From assembly GCF_021545785.1 (NCBI RefSeq), contig NZ_CP079801.1, forward strand, positions 620,001 to 684,000: DNA of 64,000 nucleotides, read 5' to 3'. Positions 32,057 through 41,461 of the stretch are shown here, piece by piece. Below the pieces are notes generated by a model. It made no database searches, was not told where the DNA came from, and saw only the letters and a program-made list of their open reading frames with translations. This DNA comes from Halopseudomonas maritima. GTDB taxonomy: Bacteria > Pseudomonadota > Gammaproteobacteria > Pseudomonadales > Pseudomonadaceae. The position numbers were made by a program, and so were the translations under genes. Each line of letters opens with the position of its first letter. Within the stretch, counting starts at the first letter, position 1.

Positions 32057-33454
32057 TTAACGTAGGTTGATAATCGCCTGGGTCACTGCATCTTCGGTCT
32101 GGATGGTCTTGGCGTTAGCCTGGTAGTTACGCTGCGCCACAATCAGGTTGATCAACTGCTCGGAGATATCCACGTTGGACTCCTCCAGCGCACCGGACTG
32201 AATCCCCCCCAGCGTGCCGGTGGTCGGCGCGCCAATGACGGGCTCCCCCGAGGCAGAAGACTGCGCCCAGGCAGTATTGCCCAGCGGTGTCAGCCCCTGC
32301 TGATTGGCGAAAGTCGCCAATACCACCTGCCCTTGTACCCGTGTCTGACCGTTGGTGTAACGGGCCACCAGCATGCCGGCGTCGTCAATTTCCAGACCCG
32401 CCAGCTCGCCCGTGGTGAAGCCATCCTGACTCACTGCGGTAACAGCAAAGCTGGAGGCGTACTGCGATGAACCGGTGAGGTTGATCGTCAGGTTATTGAC
32501 CGGCGAATCAGCGCCCGTGGGCTGACCCGTGCTGTCCAGCGGCACCCAGCCACTCAGCGTGTAAGGCTGGTTGGTGGTCAATTCGCCCACGCTGTTGAAG
32601 TCCACATCAAAGCGGGTGGTGGTGGTCGGATCAAAAGCCGGATCCGTTGCCTCCACACCGCTCTGTACGTCGCGACCATCGATCAGCACGTACATATCCC
32701 AGCTGTTGGCATCGTTCTTCACAAAGTACTTGGTCATGACATGGGAGTTGCCCAGGCTGTCATAAATGGTGACCGACGTAGAGCTGTTGTAGGTTGCCGA
32801 GTTGGTCGGATCGAAGGTCGTTGCCGCAGCCGCCTGACCTGCCGCCTCGGCAGCCGCAATCTCGGCCGCCGTCGGGTTGGCAGGGTCAGCCGCGGTCGCA
32901 ATAGAGGCGGCATAGGCCGCGTCATATTGCTGCGTCCAGACCGCCGGACGAGTCTGCGTGGAATTCAGGTTCAGCGTGGACTCCACCGTCGAGGTGGCAT
33001 TCGGATCTGCCGAGCGGGTATCCACCCGCAGATCGGTCTGCACGCCCTGGTTGATCTGCCCGGTCACCGCGTTGACCGCAAAGCCCTGCAGCCGCTCACC
33101 GGCGTTGTTGACGATATAGCCACTGCTGTCGGTACCGAAGTAGCCGGCACGGGTATAGCTGATCGCCCCGTTGTTGCTGGTAACGAAAAAGCCGTTACCG
33201 TTGATGGCCAGATCAAGGCTGTTCTCGGTAAAACTGATGTTGCCCTGATTGAACAGCTGCGCCGCGTTGGACAGGGCCACCCCGCTACCAGTGGCATTGC
33301 TGCCGGAGCCCAGCACCGACGCAGCGTACACATCGGCAAACTCGGCGCGCGAACTCTTGAAACCGACCGTGCCAGCGTTGGCAATGTTGTTACCGGTGAT
33401 ATTCAGATCGGAAGCTGCCGCCCGGATACCACTCAAGCCAATATTGAAAGCCAT
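32057..33454 (-). CDS. flgE: Flagellar hook protein FlgE
   Basis: Builds the hook. The 465-residue protein begins MAFNIGLSGIRAAASDLNITGNNIANAGTVGFKSSRAEF and ends GALEESNVDISEQLINLIVAQRNYQANAKTIQTED, both classic rod/hook motifs. An alanine-rich insert lies at about residues 180-215 (AADPANPTAAEIAAAEAAGQ), in the variable outer domain. It is the last gene of flgBCDE, followed by a strong terminator. Confidence 0.96.
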   Translation of the reverse strand: MAFNIGLSGIRAAASDLNITGNNIANAGTVGFKSSRAEFADVYAASVLGSGSNATGSGVALSNAAQLFNQGNISFTENSLDLAINGNGFFVTSNNGAISYTRAGYFGTDSSGYIVNNAGERLQGFAVNAVTGQINQGVQTDLRVDTRSADPNATSTVESTLNLNSTQTRPAVWTQQYDAAYAASIATAADPANPTAAEIAAAEAAGQAAAATTFDPTNSATYNSSTSVTIYDSLGNSHVMTKYFVKNDANSWDMYVLIDGRDVQSGVEATDPAFDPTTTTRFDVDFNSVGELTTNQPYTLSGWVPLDSTGQPTGADSPVNNLTINLTGSSQYASSFAVTAVSQDGFTTGELAGLEIDDAGMLVARYTNGQTRVQGQVVLATFANQQGLTPLGNTAWAQSSASGEPVIGAPTTGTLGGIQSGALEESNVDISEQLINLIVAQRNYQANAKTIQTEDAVTQAIINLR

Positions 33455-33490
33455 GGTTTATCTCCTCACCTACTGTATGTCGGACGACAG

Positions 33491-34171
33491 TTATTTGATT
33501 GCGTAGACATTGGACAGACTGATGCTGCCCAGGCCCGCCACGTTCAACAGCATTTCACCGCTGTTGCCGGCACCAATGGACACGCTGTCCACGTTGGCAG
33601 GCAACAAAGTGGCCATCTGGGTATTCTTGCCACCAATAGATGCCATAGCCTCGACCGTGTAGATGCCCGGTTCAGCCAGATTGCCGCTGCTATCAGTGCC
33701 ATCCCAGGTGAAGTCGAGCATGCCGGCTTCCTGACTGCCCATATTGATGGTTTTGACCAGGCTGCCCGCCTCGTCGTAGATGTTGACGAACACGTTGCTG
33801 CTGCTCTGCTGCAGCGCCAGTTGCCCCTCAAGGCCGGCAGTGGTATCCACCACGGCCTGATCTGTCGGCACAATGACCGTGCGCCCAACCATGGACGAGG
33901 CCTGCAGCGCCTGCGACGACTGATAGCCACTGAGCAGCGCCTCCATCGAGGTGTTCAGGTTGCCGATGCCCTCGACCGTACTGAACTGCGCCAGCTGGGC
34001 GATAAACTCGCCGTTCTCCTGTGGCGAGAGCGGATCCTGATTGTTCATTTGCGCTACCAACAGCTCAAGAAACTGATCCTTACCCAGCTCGTCTCCGGTG
34101 GCAAAGCGGTCCGAGTCGATCTGGTACTGGTCCAGCGCACTGGCGCCGGTTGAAACACTGCTGATGCTCAT
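33491..34171 (-). CDS. flgD: Flagellar hook assembly (capping) protein FlgD
   Basis: Scaffold that caps the growing hook. The 226-residue product has the N-terminal FlgD motif LGKDQFLELLVAQMNNQDPLSPQENGEFIAQLAQFSTVEG. A FlgD Ig-like/Tudor-like C-terminal part follows, with FTWDGTDSSGNLAEPGIYTV. It lies between flgC and flgE with short gaps. Confidence 0.96.
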   Translation of the reverse strand: MSISSVSTGASALDQYQIDSDRFATGDELGKDQFLELLVAQMNNQDPLSPQENGEFIAQLAQFSTVEGIGNLNTSMEALLSGYQSSQALQASSMVGRTVIVPTDQAVVDTTAGLEGQLALQQSSSNVFVNIYDEAGSLVKTINMGSQEAGMLDFTWDGTDSSGNLAEPGIYTVEAMASIGGKNTQMATLLPANVDSVSIGAGNSGEMLLNVAGLGSISLSNVYAIK

Positions 34172-34188
34172 GGTCTATCTCTCTCCGC

Positions 34189-34629
34189 TCACTGACCCAG
34201 CGTCAGAACGCGCTGCAGCATGGTTTTGGCCGTATTCATGACTTCCACGTTGGTCTGGTAAGACCGTGACGCAGCCATCATGTTGGCCATCTCCTCAACC
34301 ACATTCACATTCGGGTAATACACATAGCCTTCTTCATTGGCCATCGGATGATCCGGCTCGTAACGCGGCTCCAAACTGGCATCGGACTCGACAATACCGA
34401 GTACCGAGACACCGTCACCGGCCTGCTGATCAGGGCTGAACAGCGAACCGCCCGCGGCCTGCTGGCTATTGAAAATCGTGGCAAACACCGGGTTACGTGC
34501 GCGATAGGTTTCATCCACGCTACTGGAAACGGTATCGGCATTGGCGATGTTGCTGGCCACGGTGTTCAGGCGCAGCGATTGCGCACTCATGCCAGATCCG
34601 GCGATATCGAATACCTTGTCGAGGGACAT
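34189..34629 (-). CDS. flgC: Flagellar basal-body rod protein FlgC
   Basis: Proximal rod subunit of 146 residues, with SLRLNTVASNIANADTVSSS near the N-terminus and YVYYPNVNVVEEMANMMAASRSYQTNVEVMNTAKTM near the C-terminus. It starts 2 bases after flgB ends. Confidence 0.96.
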   Translation of the reverse strand: MSLDKVFDIAGSGMSAQSLRLNTVASNIANADTVSSSVDETYRARNPVFATIFNSQQAAGGSLFSPDQQAGDGVSVLGIVESDASLEPRYEPDHPMANEEGYVYYPNVNVVEEMANMMAASRSYQTNVEVMNTAKTMLQRVLTLGQ

Positions 34630-34631
34630 GC

Positions 34632-35042
34632 TTACTCTCCCTTGATGGCTGTCATCAGCCCTTTGAATTTGCTGTTGAGGAAGGTAAAGCTGGCCTGGAA
34701 GTCGATGGCATTCTGCGTGTAGGCGGCCTTCTCGACCTCCGAGTCCACGGTGTTGCCGTCTACCGCCGGCTGCAACGCATTGCGATAGCGCAACCCGGCC
34801 ACCTGATCAATCAGACCGTCAATGGCGATATGCTGCTGATCGGTACGGGAGACCGCCAAAGCCGCGGACTCGGCATCTGCGCCCTGCTGGGCTGCCAGCA
34901 CCGCGTTGAAGTCCAGATCCCGCGCCTTGTAGTTGGGGGTTTCGGCGTTGGCAATGTTGTTGGCCAGCACCTCGGCACGCTGCGAGCGGAAACGCAGAGC
35001 CTCCTCGTGCAGCCCCAACGCATTGTCAAAACTGATGCTCAT
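34632..35042 (-). CDS. flgB: Flagellar basal-body rod protein FlgB
   Basis: Proximal rod subunit of 136 residues, with LRFRSQRAEVLANNIANAETPNYKARDLDF, and the C-terminal KAAYTQNAIDFQASFTFLN segment. I start at 35042 (MSISFDNALG) because GGAAGGG precedes it; the longer frame from 35096 would run across the RpoN promoter. First gene of flgBCDE. Confidence 0.95.
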   Translation of the reverse strand: MSISFDNALGLHEEALRFRSQRAEVLANNIANAETPNYKARDLDFNAVLAAQQGADAESAALAVSRTDQQHIAIDGLIDQVAGLRYRNALQPAVDGNTVDSEVEKAAYTQNAIDFQASFTFLNSKFKGLMTAIKGE

Positions 35043-35096
35043 CTCACCCTTCCTCATTCCGGCCATCTGACCAAAAGACGTCACTGGGCAAGACAA

Positions 35097-35113
35097 AGCA
35101 ATCAGCGTGCCAA
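35097..35113 (-). promoter_or_regulatory. RpoN (sigma-54) promoter upstream of flgB
   Basis: The minus strand reads TTGGCACG-CTGA-TTGCT, a full match to the sigma-54 consensus, about 55 bases before flgB. The remaining 200 bases up to cheR (35114-35316) hold small hairpins (for example GCCACC-GGCAA-GGTGGC) but no gene. Confidence 0.92.
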
Positions 35114-35316
35114 ATAAATAATTACTTAATTTTCAAAAGGATACGCAACATAGCGTCAGAAAAGCGGCAAGCCATTACCGCTGAACGGCAAGGCTGCAGC
35201 GCCACCGGCAAGGTGGCGGCAAGCAAGAGACGGTAGCAAAAGCAAGGAGGGAGCGACGCGCTGACCCGGCCCAGCCACCCTGCGGGCCTGTCAGCTGGAT
35301 TAGCGCTGCCTATAAC

Positions 35317-36144
35317 TCAGCGCGCCTTGTACACAATGCCCGGGCTGCATTGCACCATCTGGTACAACTCAGGCAGGCCGTTGAGGGCTTCAGAGGCGCC
35401 CAGCATCAGGTAACCGCCGGGCTTCAGGGTGGCGTGAATACGACGCAGAATGTCTTTCTTCACCTCGGCCGAGAAATAGATAAGCACGTTGCGGCAGAAC
35501 ACGAAATCGAACTTGCCGAGCATCGCGTAACTGTCGAGTAAATTCATGGCGCGAAACTCAACCCGGTTGCAAATCGGCGTCTTGACCGTCCAGCGCCCAG
35601 GGCCATGCTGATCAAAGTAGCGATTCAAACGCTCGGGAGACAGGCCACGGGCCACCGATAGACTGTCGTACTCTGCGCTCTTGGCCGCATTCAGAATGCC
35701 ACCAGACAAGTCGGTTGCGACGATCTGGGCACCAGCGCGTAACTGCCCCAGGTTAGCCCGCTCAAACTCGTCTATCGCCATGCTGAGCGAGTACGGCTCC
35801 TGTCCGGACGAGCAGGCAGCAGACCAGATACGCAACCGTTGGCCCGGAGACTGCTTGATGAACTCGGGGATCAGCCGCGTCTTGAGCACCTCAAAGGGAT
35901 ACACATCACGAAACCATAGGGTTTCGTTGGTCGTCATGGCGTCGATGACCGACTCCCGCAAGCCACCACGCGGCTGCGCCTGGATACGCTTGACCAGATC
36001 GCCGAGACTGCCGATCCCCTCCTGCTCCAGCAGGCGATTCAAGCGACTGGACACCAGATACTGCTTGTTGTCCCCCAGCACGATGCCGCAGGCTTTTTCC
36101 AAAAAGTCTCGGAACTGCTGAAAATCCTGATTCGCCAAAGTCAC
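35317..36144 (-). CDS. cheR: Chemotaxis protein methyltransferase CheR
   Basis: Methylates glutamates of chemoreceptors with SAM. The 275-residue protein has the N-terminal helical domain and a Rossmann domain with IWSAACSSGQEPYSLSM (SAM motif I), VATDLSGGILNAA and FDFVFCRNVLIYF. It lies 33 bases after cheV on the same strand, the order known upstream of flagellar genes in Pseudomonas. Confidence 0.95.
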   Translation of the reverse strand: MTLANQDFQQFRDFLEKACGIVLGDNKQYLVSSRLNRLLEQEGIGSLGDLVKRIQAQPRGGLRESVIDAMTTNETLWFRDVYPFEVLKTRLIPEFIKQSPGQRLRIWSAACSSGQEPYSLSMAIDEFERANLGQLRAGAQIVATDLSGGILNAAKSAEYDSLSVARGLSPERLNRYFDQHGPGRWTVKTPICNRVEFRAMNLLDSYAMLGKFDFVFCRNVLIYFSAEVKKDILRRIHATLKPGGYLMLGASEALNGLPELYQMVQCSPGIVYKAR

Positions 36145-36177
36145 GACGTCTGCCTTGTATCAATTGAAATCAAGCAC

Positions 36178-37125
36178 TCACCCCTCACCCACGCCGTCAT
36201 CGCGCAGCAAATGCAGGCGAGCCATCACGCGCTGAGCCAGGTCGTCCGGCTTGAACTTGGCGAGAAAGTCATCGGCACCCACCTTCTTGACCATCGCCTG
36301 GTTGAATACCCCGGACAGCGAGGTATGCAGCATGATATGCAAGCGATTCAGACGCGGATCATTGCGCACTTCGGCGGTCAGGGTGTAACCATCCATTTCC
36401 GGCATCTCGATGTCCGAAATCATCATCAGCAACGTCTGACTGACATCCTCGCCTGCCTCGGCCCTCGCCTTGAGCCACTCCAACGCCTGCTTGCCGTCAT
36501 TGAGTGCCACAATCTCGACGCCCACCTCCTGCAGACAACGCATCACCTGCTTGCGGGCAATGGCAGAGTCATCGACGATCAGCACCTTGCGCGCAACAGC
36601 TTCGGCCTGGGTGTCGGCATCTACCACGCCAGCCGAGACTTGCTCATTGGTGGGCACCACCTCTGCCAGCACCTTCTCGACATCGATGATTTCCACCATC
36701 TGATTATCAACCCGCGTCACCGCCGTAAGGTAGTGCTCGCGACCCGTGCCCTTTGGCGGCGGATGGATTTCAGACCAGTTCATATTGACGATGCGCTCGA
36801 CCGAGCGCACCAGAAAACCCTGCACCTTGTAGTTGTACTCGGTGATGATCACGAAGGCGGTGTCGATATTGTCCAGCCCAGGACCGCCGGTCGCGCGATT
36901 GAGGTCGAGAATCGGCAGCGTGCCGCCACGGATGTGTGCCACGCCACGCACCACCGGATGCAGCTTGGGCATGGCGGTCAGGCGAGGGCACTGCAGCACC
37001 TCCTTGACCTTGAACACATTGATGCCATAGAGCTGATTGCCTGCCAGGCGAAACAACAGCAATTCGAGTCGGTTTTGCCCAACCAGCTGCGTCCGCTGAT
37101 TGACTGAATCCATCACACCAGCCAT
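36178..37125 (-). CDS. cheV: Chemotaxis coupling protein CheV (CheW-receiver fusion)
   Basis: Couples receptors to CheA and is itself a phosphorylation target. The 315-residue product has a CheW-like domain (about 15-165, with LFRLAGNQLYGINVFKVKEV) and a receiver domain (about 180-310, with LIVDDSAIARKQ and SDIEMPEMDG, phospho-acceptor Asp238). I start at 37125 because AGGAG precedes it; the frame from 37182 is open but lacks a site. Divergent from flgA. Confidence 0.94.
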   Translation of the reverse strand: MAGVMDSVNQRTQLVGQNRLELLLFRLAGNQLYGINVFKVKEVLQCPRLTAMPKLHPVVRGVAHIRGGTLPILDLNRATGGPGLDNIDTAFVIITEYNYKVQGFLVRSVERIVNMNWSEIHPPPKGTGREHYLTAVTRVDNQMVEIIDVEKVLAEVVPTNEQVSAGVVDADTQAEAVARKVLIVDDSAIARKQVMRCLQEVGVEIVALNDGKQALEWLKARAEAGEDVSQTLLMMISDIEMPEMDGYTLTAEVRNDPRLNRLHIMLHTSLSGVFNQAMVKKVGADDFLAKFKPDDLAQRVMARLHLLRDDGVGEG

Positions 37126-37155
37126 CGGCTGCTCCTCGTCATCATAACGGCGATG

Positions 37156-37171
37156 CGGCATGTTTCCTGCA
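37156..37171 (+). promoter_or_regulatory. Possible RpoN promoter upstream of flgA
   Basis: The plus strand reads CGGCATGTTTCCTGCA. GG and GC are spaced correctly for -24/-12, but two consensus positions differ. It lies 65 bases before flgA, a spacing like that seen at flgB and flgF. Confidence 0.45.
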
Positions 37172-37235
37172 GGACCTGTCAATATGTGACAACAATCCGA
37201 CAGAACAAGACCCCATCAGGAATGTAGGTAATTGT

Positions 37236-37946
37236 ATGCGTTTTATCATCGGGTGCGCGGCGATGGCGATTTTTTTTTCCGCCAGACTGCACGCAAACCC
37301 GCTCATTGATCAGCTTATCGGCGCTACCACGGACTTTCTTGAGCAGGAAGTGCAGCAGCATATTGCCAGCAGCGGGCTGGAGGCGCGCCATGAGATCCGC
37401 CTCAGCCGGCTGGACCAGAGACTGCGCCTGCCGCTTTGCGCCGACGACGCCATCAGCGCCGAACTGGAGAGCCCTGCGACTCCGGTAGGCCGGGTGACAG
37501 TACGCATCAGCTGCAGTGCACCCTCACCCTGGCGGCTGTTCGTGCCTGCGCAAGTGAGCCTGTTTCAGCCCGTGGTGGTCAGCACCAGGCCGCTCAGCCG
37601 ACGCGCAGTGGTCAGCGCCCAGGATGTGCGCCTGGCCGAACGCGACACTGGCCTGCTAGGCGACAATTACCTGCTGGACCCGGCGCAGGCCATCGGCATG
37701 CAACTCAAGCGCAATATCTCAGCCGACAGCGTGCTCAGCTACACCCAGCTTGAACGCAACCGGATCGTGCAGCGCGGCGACAAGGTGGTGATCAGCTCCG
37801 GCAACAGCAACGTCTCGGTCAAGATGCCGGGCGAAGCCATGGAGGACGGCACCCAGGGCCAGCAGATTCGCGTGCGCAACACGCGCTCGGGGCGGGTCAT
37901 ACGCGCACGGGTCACAGGCCCGGGGCAGGTAGAGGCAGGCATGTGA
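37236..37946 (+). CDS. flgA: Flagellar P-ring assembly chaperone FlgA
   Basis: Periplasmic chaperone for FlgI. The 236-residue precursor has a short signal peptide (MRFIIGCAAMAIFFSARLHA). It also has the SAF-type C-terminal domain: VVVSTRPLSRRAVVSAQDVRL, AIGMQLKRNISADSVLSYTQLE and GDKVVISSGNSNVSVKMPGEA. First of flgA-flgM-flgN on the plus strand, divergent from cheV. Confidence 0.93.
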   Translation: MRFIIGCAAMAIFFSARLHANPLIDQLIGATTDFLEQEVQQHIASSGLEARHEIRLSRLDQRLRLPLCADDAISAELESPATPVGRVTVRISCSAPSPWRLFVPAQVSLFQPVVVSTRPLSRRAVVSAQDVRLAERDTGLLGDNYLLDPAQAIGMQLKRNISADSVLSYTQLERNRIVQRGDKVVISSGNSNVSVKMPGEAMEDGTQGQQIRVRNTRSGRVIRARVTGPGQVEAGM

Positions 37947-38012
37947 CGCAGCGGCAAAAGCGATATACTCGATCCGGGCAAAAATGTGACCGGCGTCACG
38001 CAAATTTTCCCT

Positions 38013-38039
38013 AAAGTTTTCTGGCGCGCTGCCGTTACA
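38013..38039 (+). promoter_or_regulatory. FliA (sigma-28) promoter upstream of flgM
   Basis: TAAA, exactly 15 bases, then GCCGTTAC, against the consensus TAAA-N15-GCCGATAA. It ends about 38 bases before flgM, as expected for the late expression of the anti-sigma factor. Confidence 0.8.
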
Positions 38040-38076
38040 GCGGTTAGAGAAGATTTAACAGCTTGAGGAATTCATC

Positions 38077-38403
38077 ATGGTCATCGACTTCAACTCGCCT
38101 AACGGAGCCAATGGCGTCGGCCGTAACAGCCAAGCCAACAGTGCCGCCGCCAAGCGCGAAGCCGGCGCCGTAAACGATCAAAACGCCCAAACCGCAGCGC
38201 AACCGGCAGAACAGGATGACGCCCCCTCTTCAGTCAACCTGAGCGCCCAGGCGCAGCAGCTGCAGGCCATTGAAGAAAAGCTGCGCGAGCTGCCGGAAGT
38301 CGACAGCGAGCGCGTCAGCCAACTCCGCCAGGCCATCGCCGATGGCAGCTACAAGCCGGACAGCAGCCGTATCGCCGACAAGTTGCTGAACCTGGAAGGC
38401 TGA
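38077..38403 (+). CDS. flgM: Negative regulator of flagellin synthesis (anti-sigma-28) FlgM
   Basis: Binds and holds FliA until it is exported through the finished hook. The 108-residue product is low-complexity and Ala/Gln-rich for the first half. It then has the conserved FliA-binding half: SVNLSAQAQQLQAIEEKLRE, DSERVSQLRQAIADGSYKPDSSRIADKLL. It has its own FliA-type promoter. Confidence 0.94.
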   Translation: MVIDFNSPNGANGVGRNSQANSAAAKREAGAVNDQNAQTAAQPAEQDDAPSSVNLSAQAQQLQAIEEKLRELPEVDSERVSQLRQAIADGSYKPDSSRIADKLLNLEG

Positions 38404-38484
38404 CAAGCAGTAGTCACAATACCCTCCCTGCCTGTACTCTTGGCTGCAGCTTTCAATTAACTACGCGCAGCCAGGAGGCAGTCC

Positions 38485-38943
38485 ATGCACCCCTTGCAAC
38501 AGCACTTTCAGCAAGCAGAACAAGACTGCCAAGCCTACCTGGCCCTGCTCGACCAGGAGCGCGACGCGCTGACCAGTCAGGATGTCGGCCAGCTGGAGCA
38601 GTTACTTGAACAAAAACGCCCCTATACCGACAAGCTGATCACTCACGACCAGCAGCTCAAACACTATTGTCAGCAGAATAACCTGCAACTGGGCCAACTG
38701 GCGGAGCACATCAGCCTCCAGCAAGACGCTGAGCTGCAGGCGCATTATCAGGCGTTTCTGCAAGCACTGACCCGCTGCCAGCAAGCCAACGACCGCAATG
38801 CCCGCCTGGTACACCACAGCCAGCACGCCACTCGCTCATTGCTGGATTTGCTCCGCAATCAGGGCGAACCGGGTAGCGGCATCTATGACCAGCTTGGCAA
38901 TCGCAGCCGCACAGGTCAAACCCGAGATCTGAGCAAAGCCTGA
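38485..38943 (+). CDS. flgN: Flagellar export chaperone FlgN
   Basis: A 152-residue, largely helical cytoplasmic chaperone for FlgK and FlgL. The family is weakly conserved; support comes from the LLDQERDALTSQDVGQLEQLLEQK helix, the coiled-coil character, and position directly after flgM. A good AGGAGG ribosome site precedes the ATG. Confidence 0.85.
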   Translation: MHPLQQHFQQAEQDCQAYLALLDQERDALTSQDVGQLEQLLEQKRPYTDKLITHDQQLKHYCQQNNLQLGQLAEHISLQQDAELQAHYQAFLQALTRCQQANDRNARLVHHSQHATRSLLDLLRNQGEPGSGIYDQLGNRSRTGQTRDLSKA

Positions 38944-39012
38944 GCGCGGGATGCCATTTAGCCACTACGCTGTGTATAGTCATCAATTTCCTACTGAAAC
39001 CGAGTAGCAGAA

Positions 39013-39762
39013 GTGCCCAACCTATTCTCACAAGAAGCAGGCCCACAGCCGCCCCGCGAAATCCGCGCCCAAGTGGAAATCATGGCACTGCTCAAGACCT
39101 TAATGCAGCACCGCGACCCCTTGACCGTCACGTTCACTGATCGCAGCCAGAAATTCCAAAGCTTCATCGTCAAGCTCGACACCGATCAGGGCGAGCTATG
39201 GATCGACGAACTCATCCCCCGAGAAGGCGACAAGTACGCCAGCCAAGGCGAGCCGTTCCGCATCGACGTCTGGCATGAGGGCATACACATGCGCTGGGAC
39301 TGCCCCGGCGCGACCCAGGTTGAGCTGGACGACGCCCCGGCATACTCGGCTGGCGTGCCGGATGAACTTTTCTACCATCAGAAACGCGGCGCCTTCCGCG
39401 CCAGCGTACGCCGCACAGCAGATATCGCCGTAGAACTGGCTCATCCTGAGCGCAAGCGTCGCTTCACCGCCTATTTGATGGATCTGTCAGCTACCGGCTG
39501 CAAGATTCGGCTGGAGGGCGACATGAGCCGCTCACTTAGCCCTGGCGAGCTATACACCCCTGCCACGCTCCACCTACCGGACGCCGGGCGTGTTGAGGTG
39601 AGCATGGAGGTGCGCCATGTCGAGTACCGTGAAGAGGCCAATGAAACCCACGCTGGCATGATGTTCAAGCAGCCCACTCCCCTGGCTCAGCGCAGCATCG
39701 ATCGTTTCGTCAACTTTCTGCAACGCGAAGCTCGCCGCCTGGAAAAAGAAGACCTGTTCTAG
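39013..39762 (+). CDS. flgZ: PilZ-domain flagellar brake protein (YcgR/FlgZ type)
   Basis: Binds cyclic di-GMP and slows the motor. The 249-residue protein has an N-terminal YcgR domain (about 15-120) and a PilZ domain (about 125-240). The c-di-GMP motif is visible as RASVRR and, further on, DLSATGCKI. The start is a GTG at 39013 with only a weak ribosome site. It follows flgN by 69 bases, matching the flgZ position in Pseudomonas. Confidence 0.88.
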   Translation: MPNLFSQEAGPQPPREIRAQVEIMALLKTLMQHRDPLTVTFTDRSQKFQSFIVKLDTDQGELWIDELIPREGDKYASQGEPFRIDVWHEGIHMRWDCPGATQVELDDAPAYSAGVPDELFYHQKRGAFRASVRRTADIAVELAHPERKRRFTAYLMDLSATGCKIRLEGDMSRSLSPGELYTPATLHLPDAGRVEVSMEVRHVEYREEANETHAGMMFKQPTPLAQRSIDRFVNFLQREARRLEKEDLF

Positions 39763-39844
39763 CGCTGCCCTCAATCTCGCACCTCACGCAGAGCGCTCGG
39801 CCTGCCGCGCTCCCTGCGACGGCGATGATACTCCAAAGGCCCCT

Positions 39845-41158
39845 TCAGGCCGGGCGATGGTCATCCTGATCGGCGTCTTCTTCTGCCTCAGCGACAGTCT
39901 CTTCCTGCATTTGCTCGGCAACCGCCTGCTCATCCACCCGCGGATCAAAGGCAGCCGCCAGCGGCGAACTGGCCAGGTTACCGGCTGCGGGCATGTACTG
40001 CAGCGGGGCCGCCTCAACCAGGTTCTCACCGGTTACCGCATCGGCCCGCACACGTACAACAAGAATGGCACTACAGGCAGCCATGAAGATGTACAACATC
40101 TGCGGCCCCCACAGCTTCATCATCGCAGAGCTCAGCAGCGGCCCGATACTCGCCCCCAGGCCGAAGGTCACCAGCAACATGGCAGACAGCGGCACCCGGT
40201 CATCCGGCTCCACGTGGTCATTGGCCAGCGCAACCGCCATCGGATAAAGGGTGAAGACCATCAGCCCGAACAGCGCCGTCAACACGATCAGCGCTCCACT
40301 CGGGATGAAACCAATCGCCATCAACACCGACACGGCAGTCAGCACCATCGCGTTTAGCTGAATCAGATGACTGCGGTCCACACGATCCGACAGCCAGCCG
40401 GCCGGCCACTGGGCCGCCAGACCCGCACAAATGGTGACCGCCATATACATACCAATCTCGGAGTTGTTCAGCCCGACCGCACCAGCAAATACTGGTGCCA
40501 TGCCGTAAAAAGCGCCCAGCATCAAACCGGCCACCGCGATAGTGGTCAATGCCTGAGGAATACGCTGTACGAACAACTTCACCTTGAGCGGCGCCGGATG
40601 TAGCGGCGCAGGGTGAATCTGGCGAGTGGTTGCCACCGGCACCAGACAAAGCGAAAAGCACATTGCCACATACAGCAGATGATCGACCGCCAGGTCGGGC
40701 TTGAGCGCAAAGACCACTTGCCCCAGCACCAACCCAAGGAAGGTCACCACCATGTAACTGGCGAACACCATACCGCGTTGATGCGACTCAGCCTGCTCAT
40801 TCAGCCAGCTTTCCAGCACCATGTACTGACACATCATCGCCATGCCGACCAGCACACGCAGCGCCAGCCATATTTGCACCGACTCTGTCAGCGCATGTCC
40901 CAGCACCGACGCCGTCACCAGACCGGCGCTGGCCACAAAGGCGCGGATATGACCGACCCGGGCGATCAGTCGGTGCCCAATTGACGCGCCCGCCACCAGG
41001 CCACCGTAATACCCGGTCATCAGCACACCAATCCACAGCTCACTGACCCCCTCAGCCGCCAAACGCAAGCCGAGATAGGTACTCAACAAACCGCTGCCAA
41101 GCAGCATCAACAGCGTGGCGAAATACAGGGAAGAAAAGGCAGCAAGTGCGCGAGACAT
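39845..41158 (-). CDS. MFS transporter (YcaD-like)
   Basis: A 437-residue major facilitator with 12 predicted helices. The first helices read LYFATLLMLLGSGLLSTYLGLRLA, followed by a GYYGGLVAGASIGHRLIARVGHIRAF loop typical of MFS motif A variants. The C-terminal 40 residues form an acidic, cytoplasmic tail rich in Glu, Ala and Asp. I start at 41158; the frame extends to 41185. The substrate is unknown. Confidence 0.85.
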   Translation of the reverse strand: MSRALAAFSSLYFATLLMLLGSGLLSTYLGLRLAAEGVSELWIGVLMTGYYGGLVAGASIGHRLIARVGHIRAFVASAGLVTASVLGHALTESVQIWLALRVLVGMAMMCQYMVLESWLNEQAESHQRGMVFASYMVVTFLGLVLGQVVFALKPDLAVDHLLYVAMCFSLCLVPVATTRQIHPAPLHPAPLKVKLFVQRIPQALTTIAVAGLMLGAFYGMAPVFAGAVGLNNSEIGMYMAVTICAGLAAQWPAGWLSDRVDRSHLIQLNAMVLTAVSVLMAIGFIPSGALIVLTALFGLMVFTLYPMAVALANDHVEPDDRVPLSAMLLVTFGLGASIGPLLSSAMMKLWGPQMLYIFMAACSAILVVRVRADAVTGENLVEAAPLQYMPAAGNLASSPLAAAFDPRVDEQAVAEQMQEETVAEAEEDADQDDHRPA

Positions 41159-41461
41159 CCAAACTCCATAGCGATTGCAATACAAATGTTGCCGAAAGGC
41201 ACTGCGCCATCAATCCGGCGCCCGGGCCGGAGAGACACAAAAGCGGATCAGTGCCTGCCAATAGTAGCCGAAACTGCATGAAACAAAGCCTACAAATAGC
41301 AGATTCAGCCGCTCTGCAGCTGTGGACCGGTGAGAACGCGCCCTGTTCCGCAAAGACCATTGCATCCCGGCCAGAATTAAACGCATCTACAGACACAAAG
41401 CTTGAAAAATAAACCCAGCAGACGCAACATAAGATAAACCCTCAACATAACAGGCACCGCC
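41159..41461. other. 303-base gap between the MFS and toxin-antitoxin genes
   Basis: No gene seen. Just before the antitoxin gene lie two direct copies of CAACATAA (41425-41432 and 41443-41450), 18 bases apart, which would be suitable for an autoregulatory antitoxin. The MFS promoter must lie at the left end. Confidence 0.5.
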
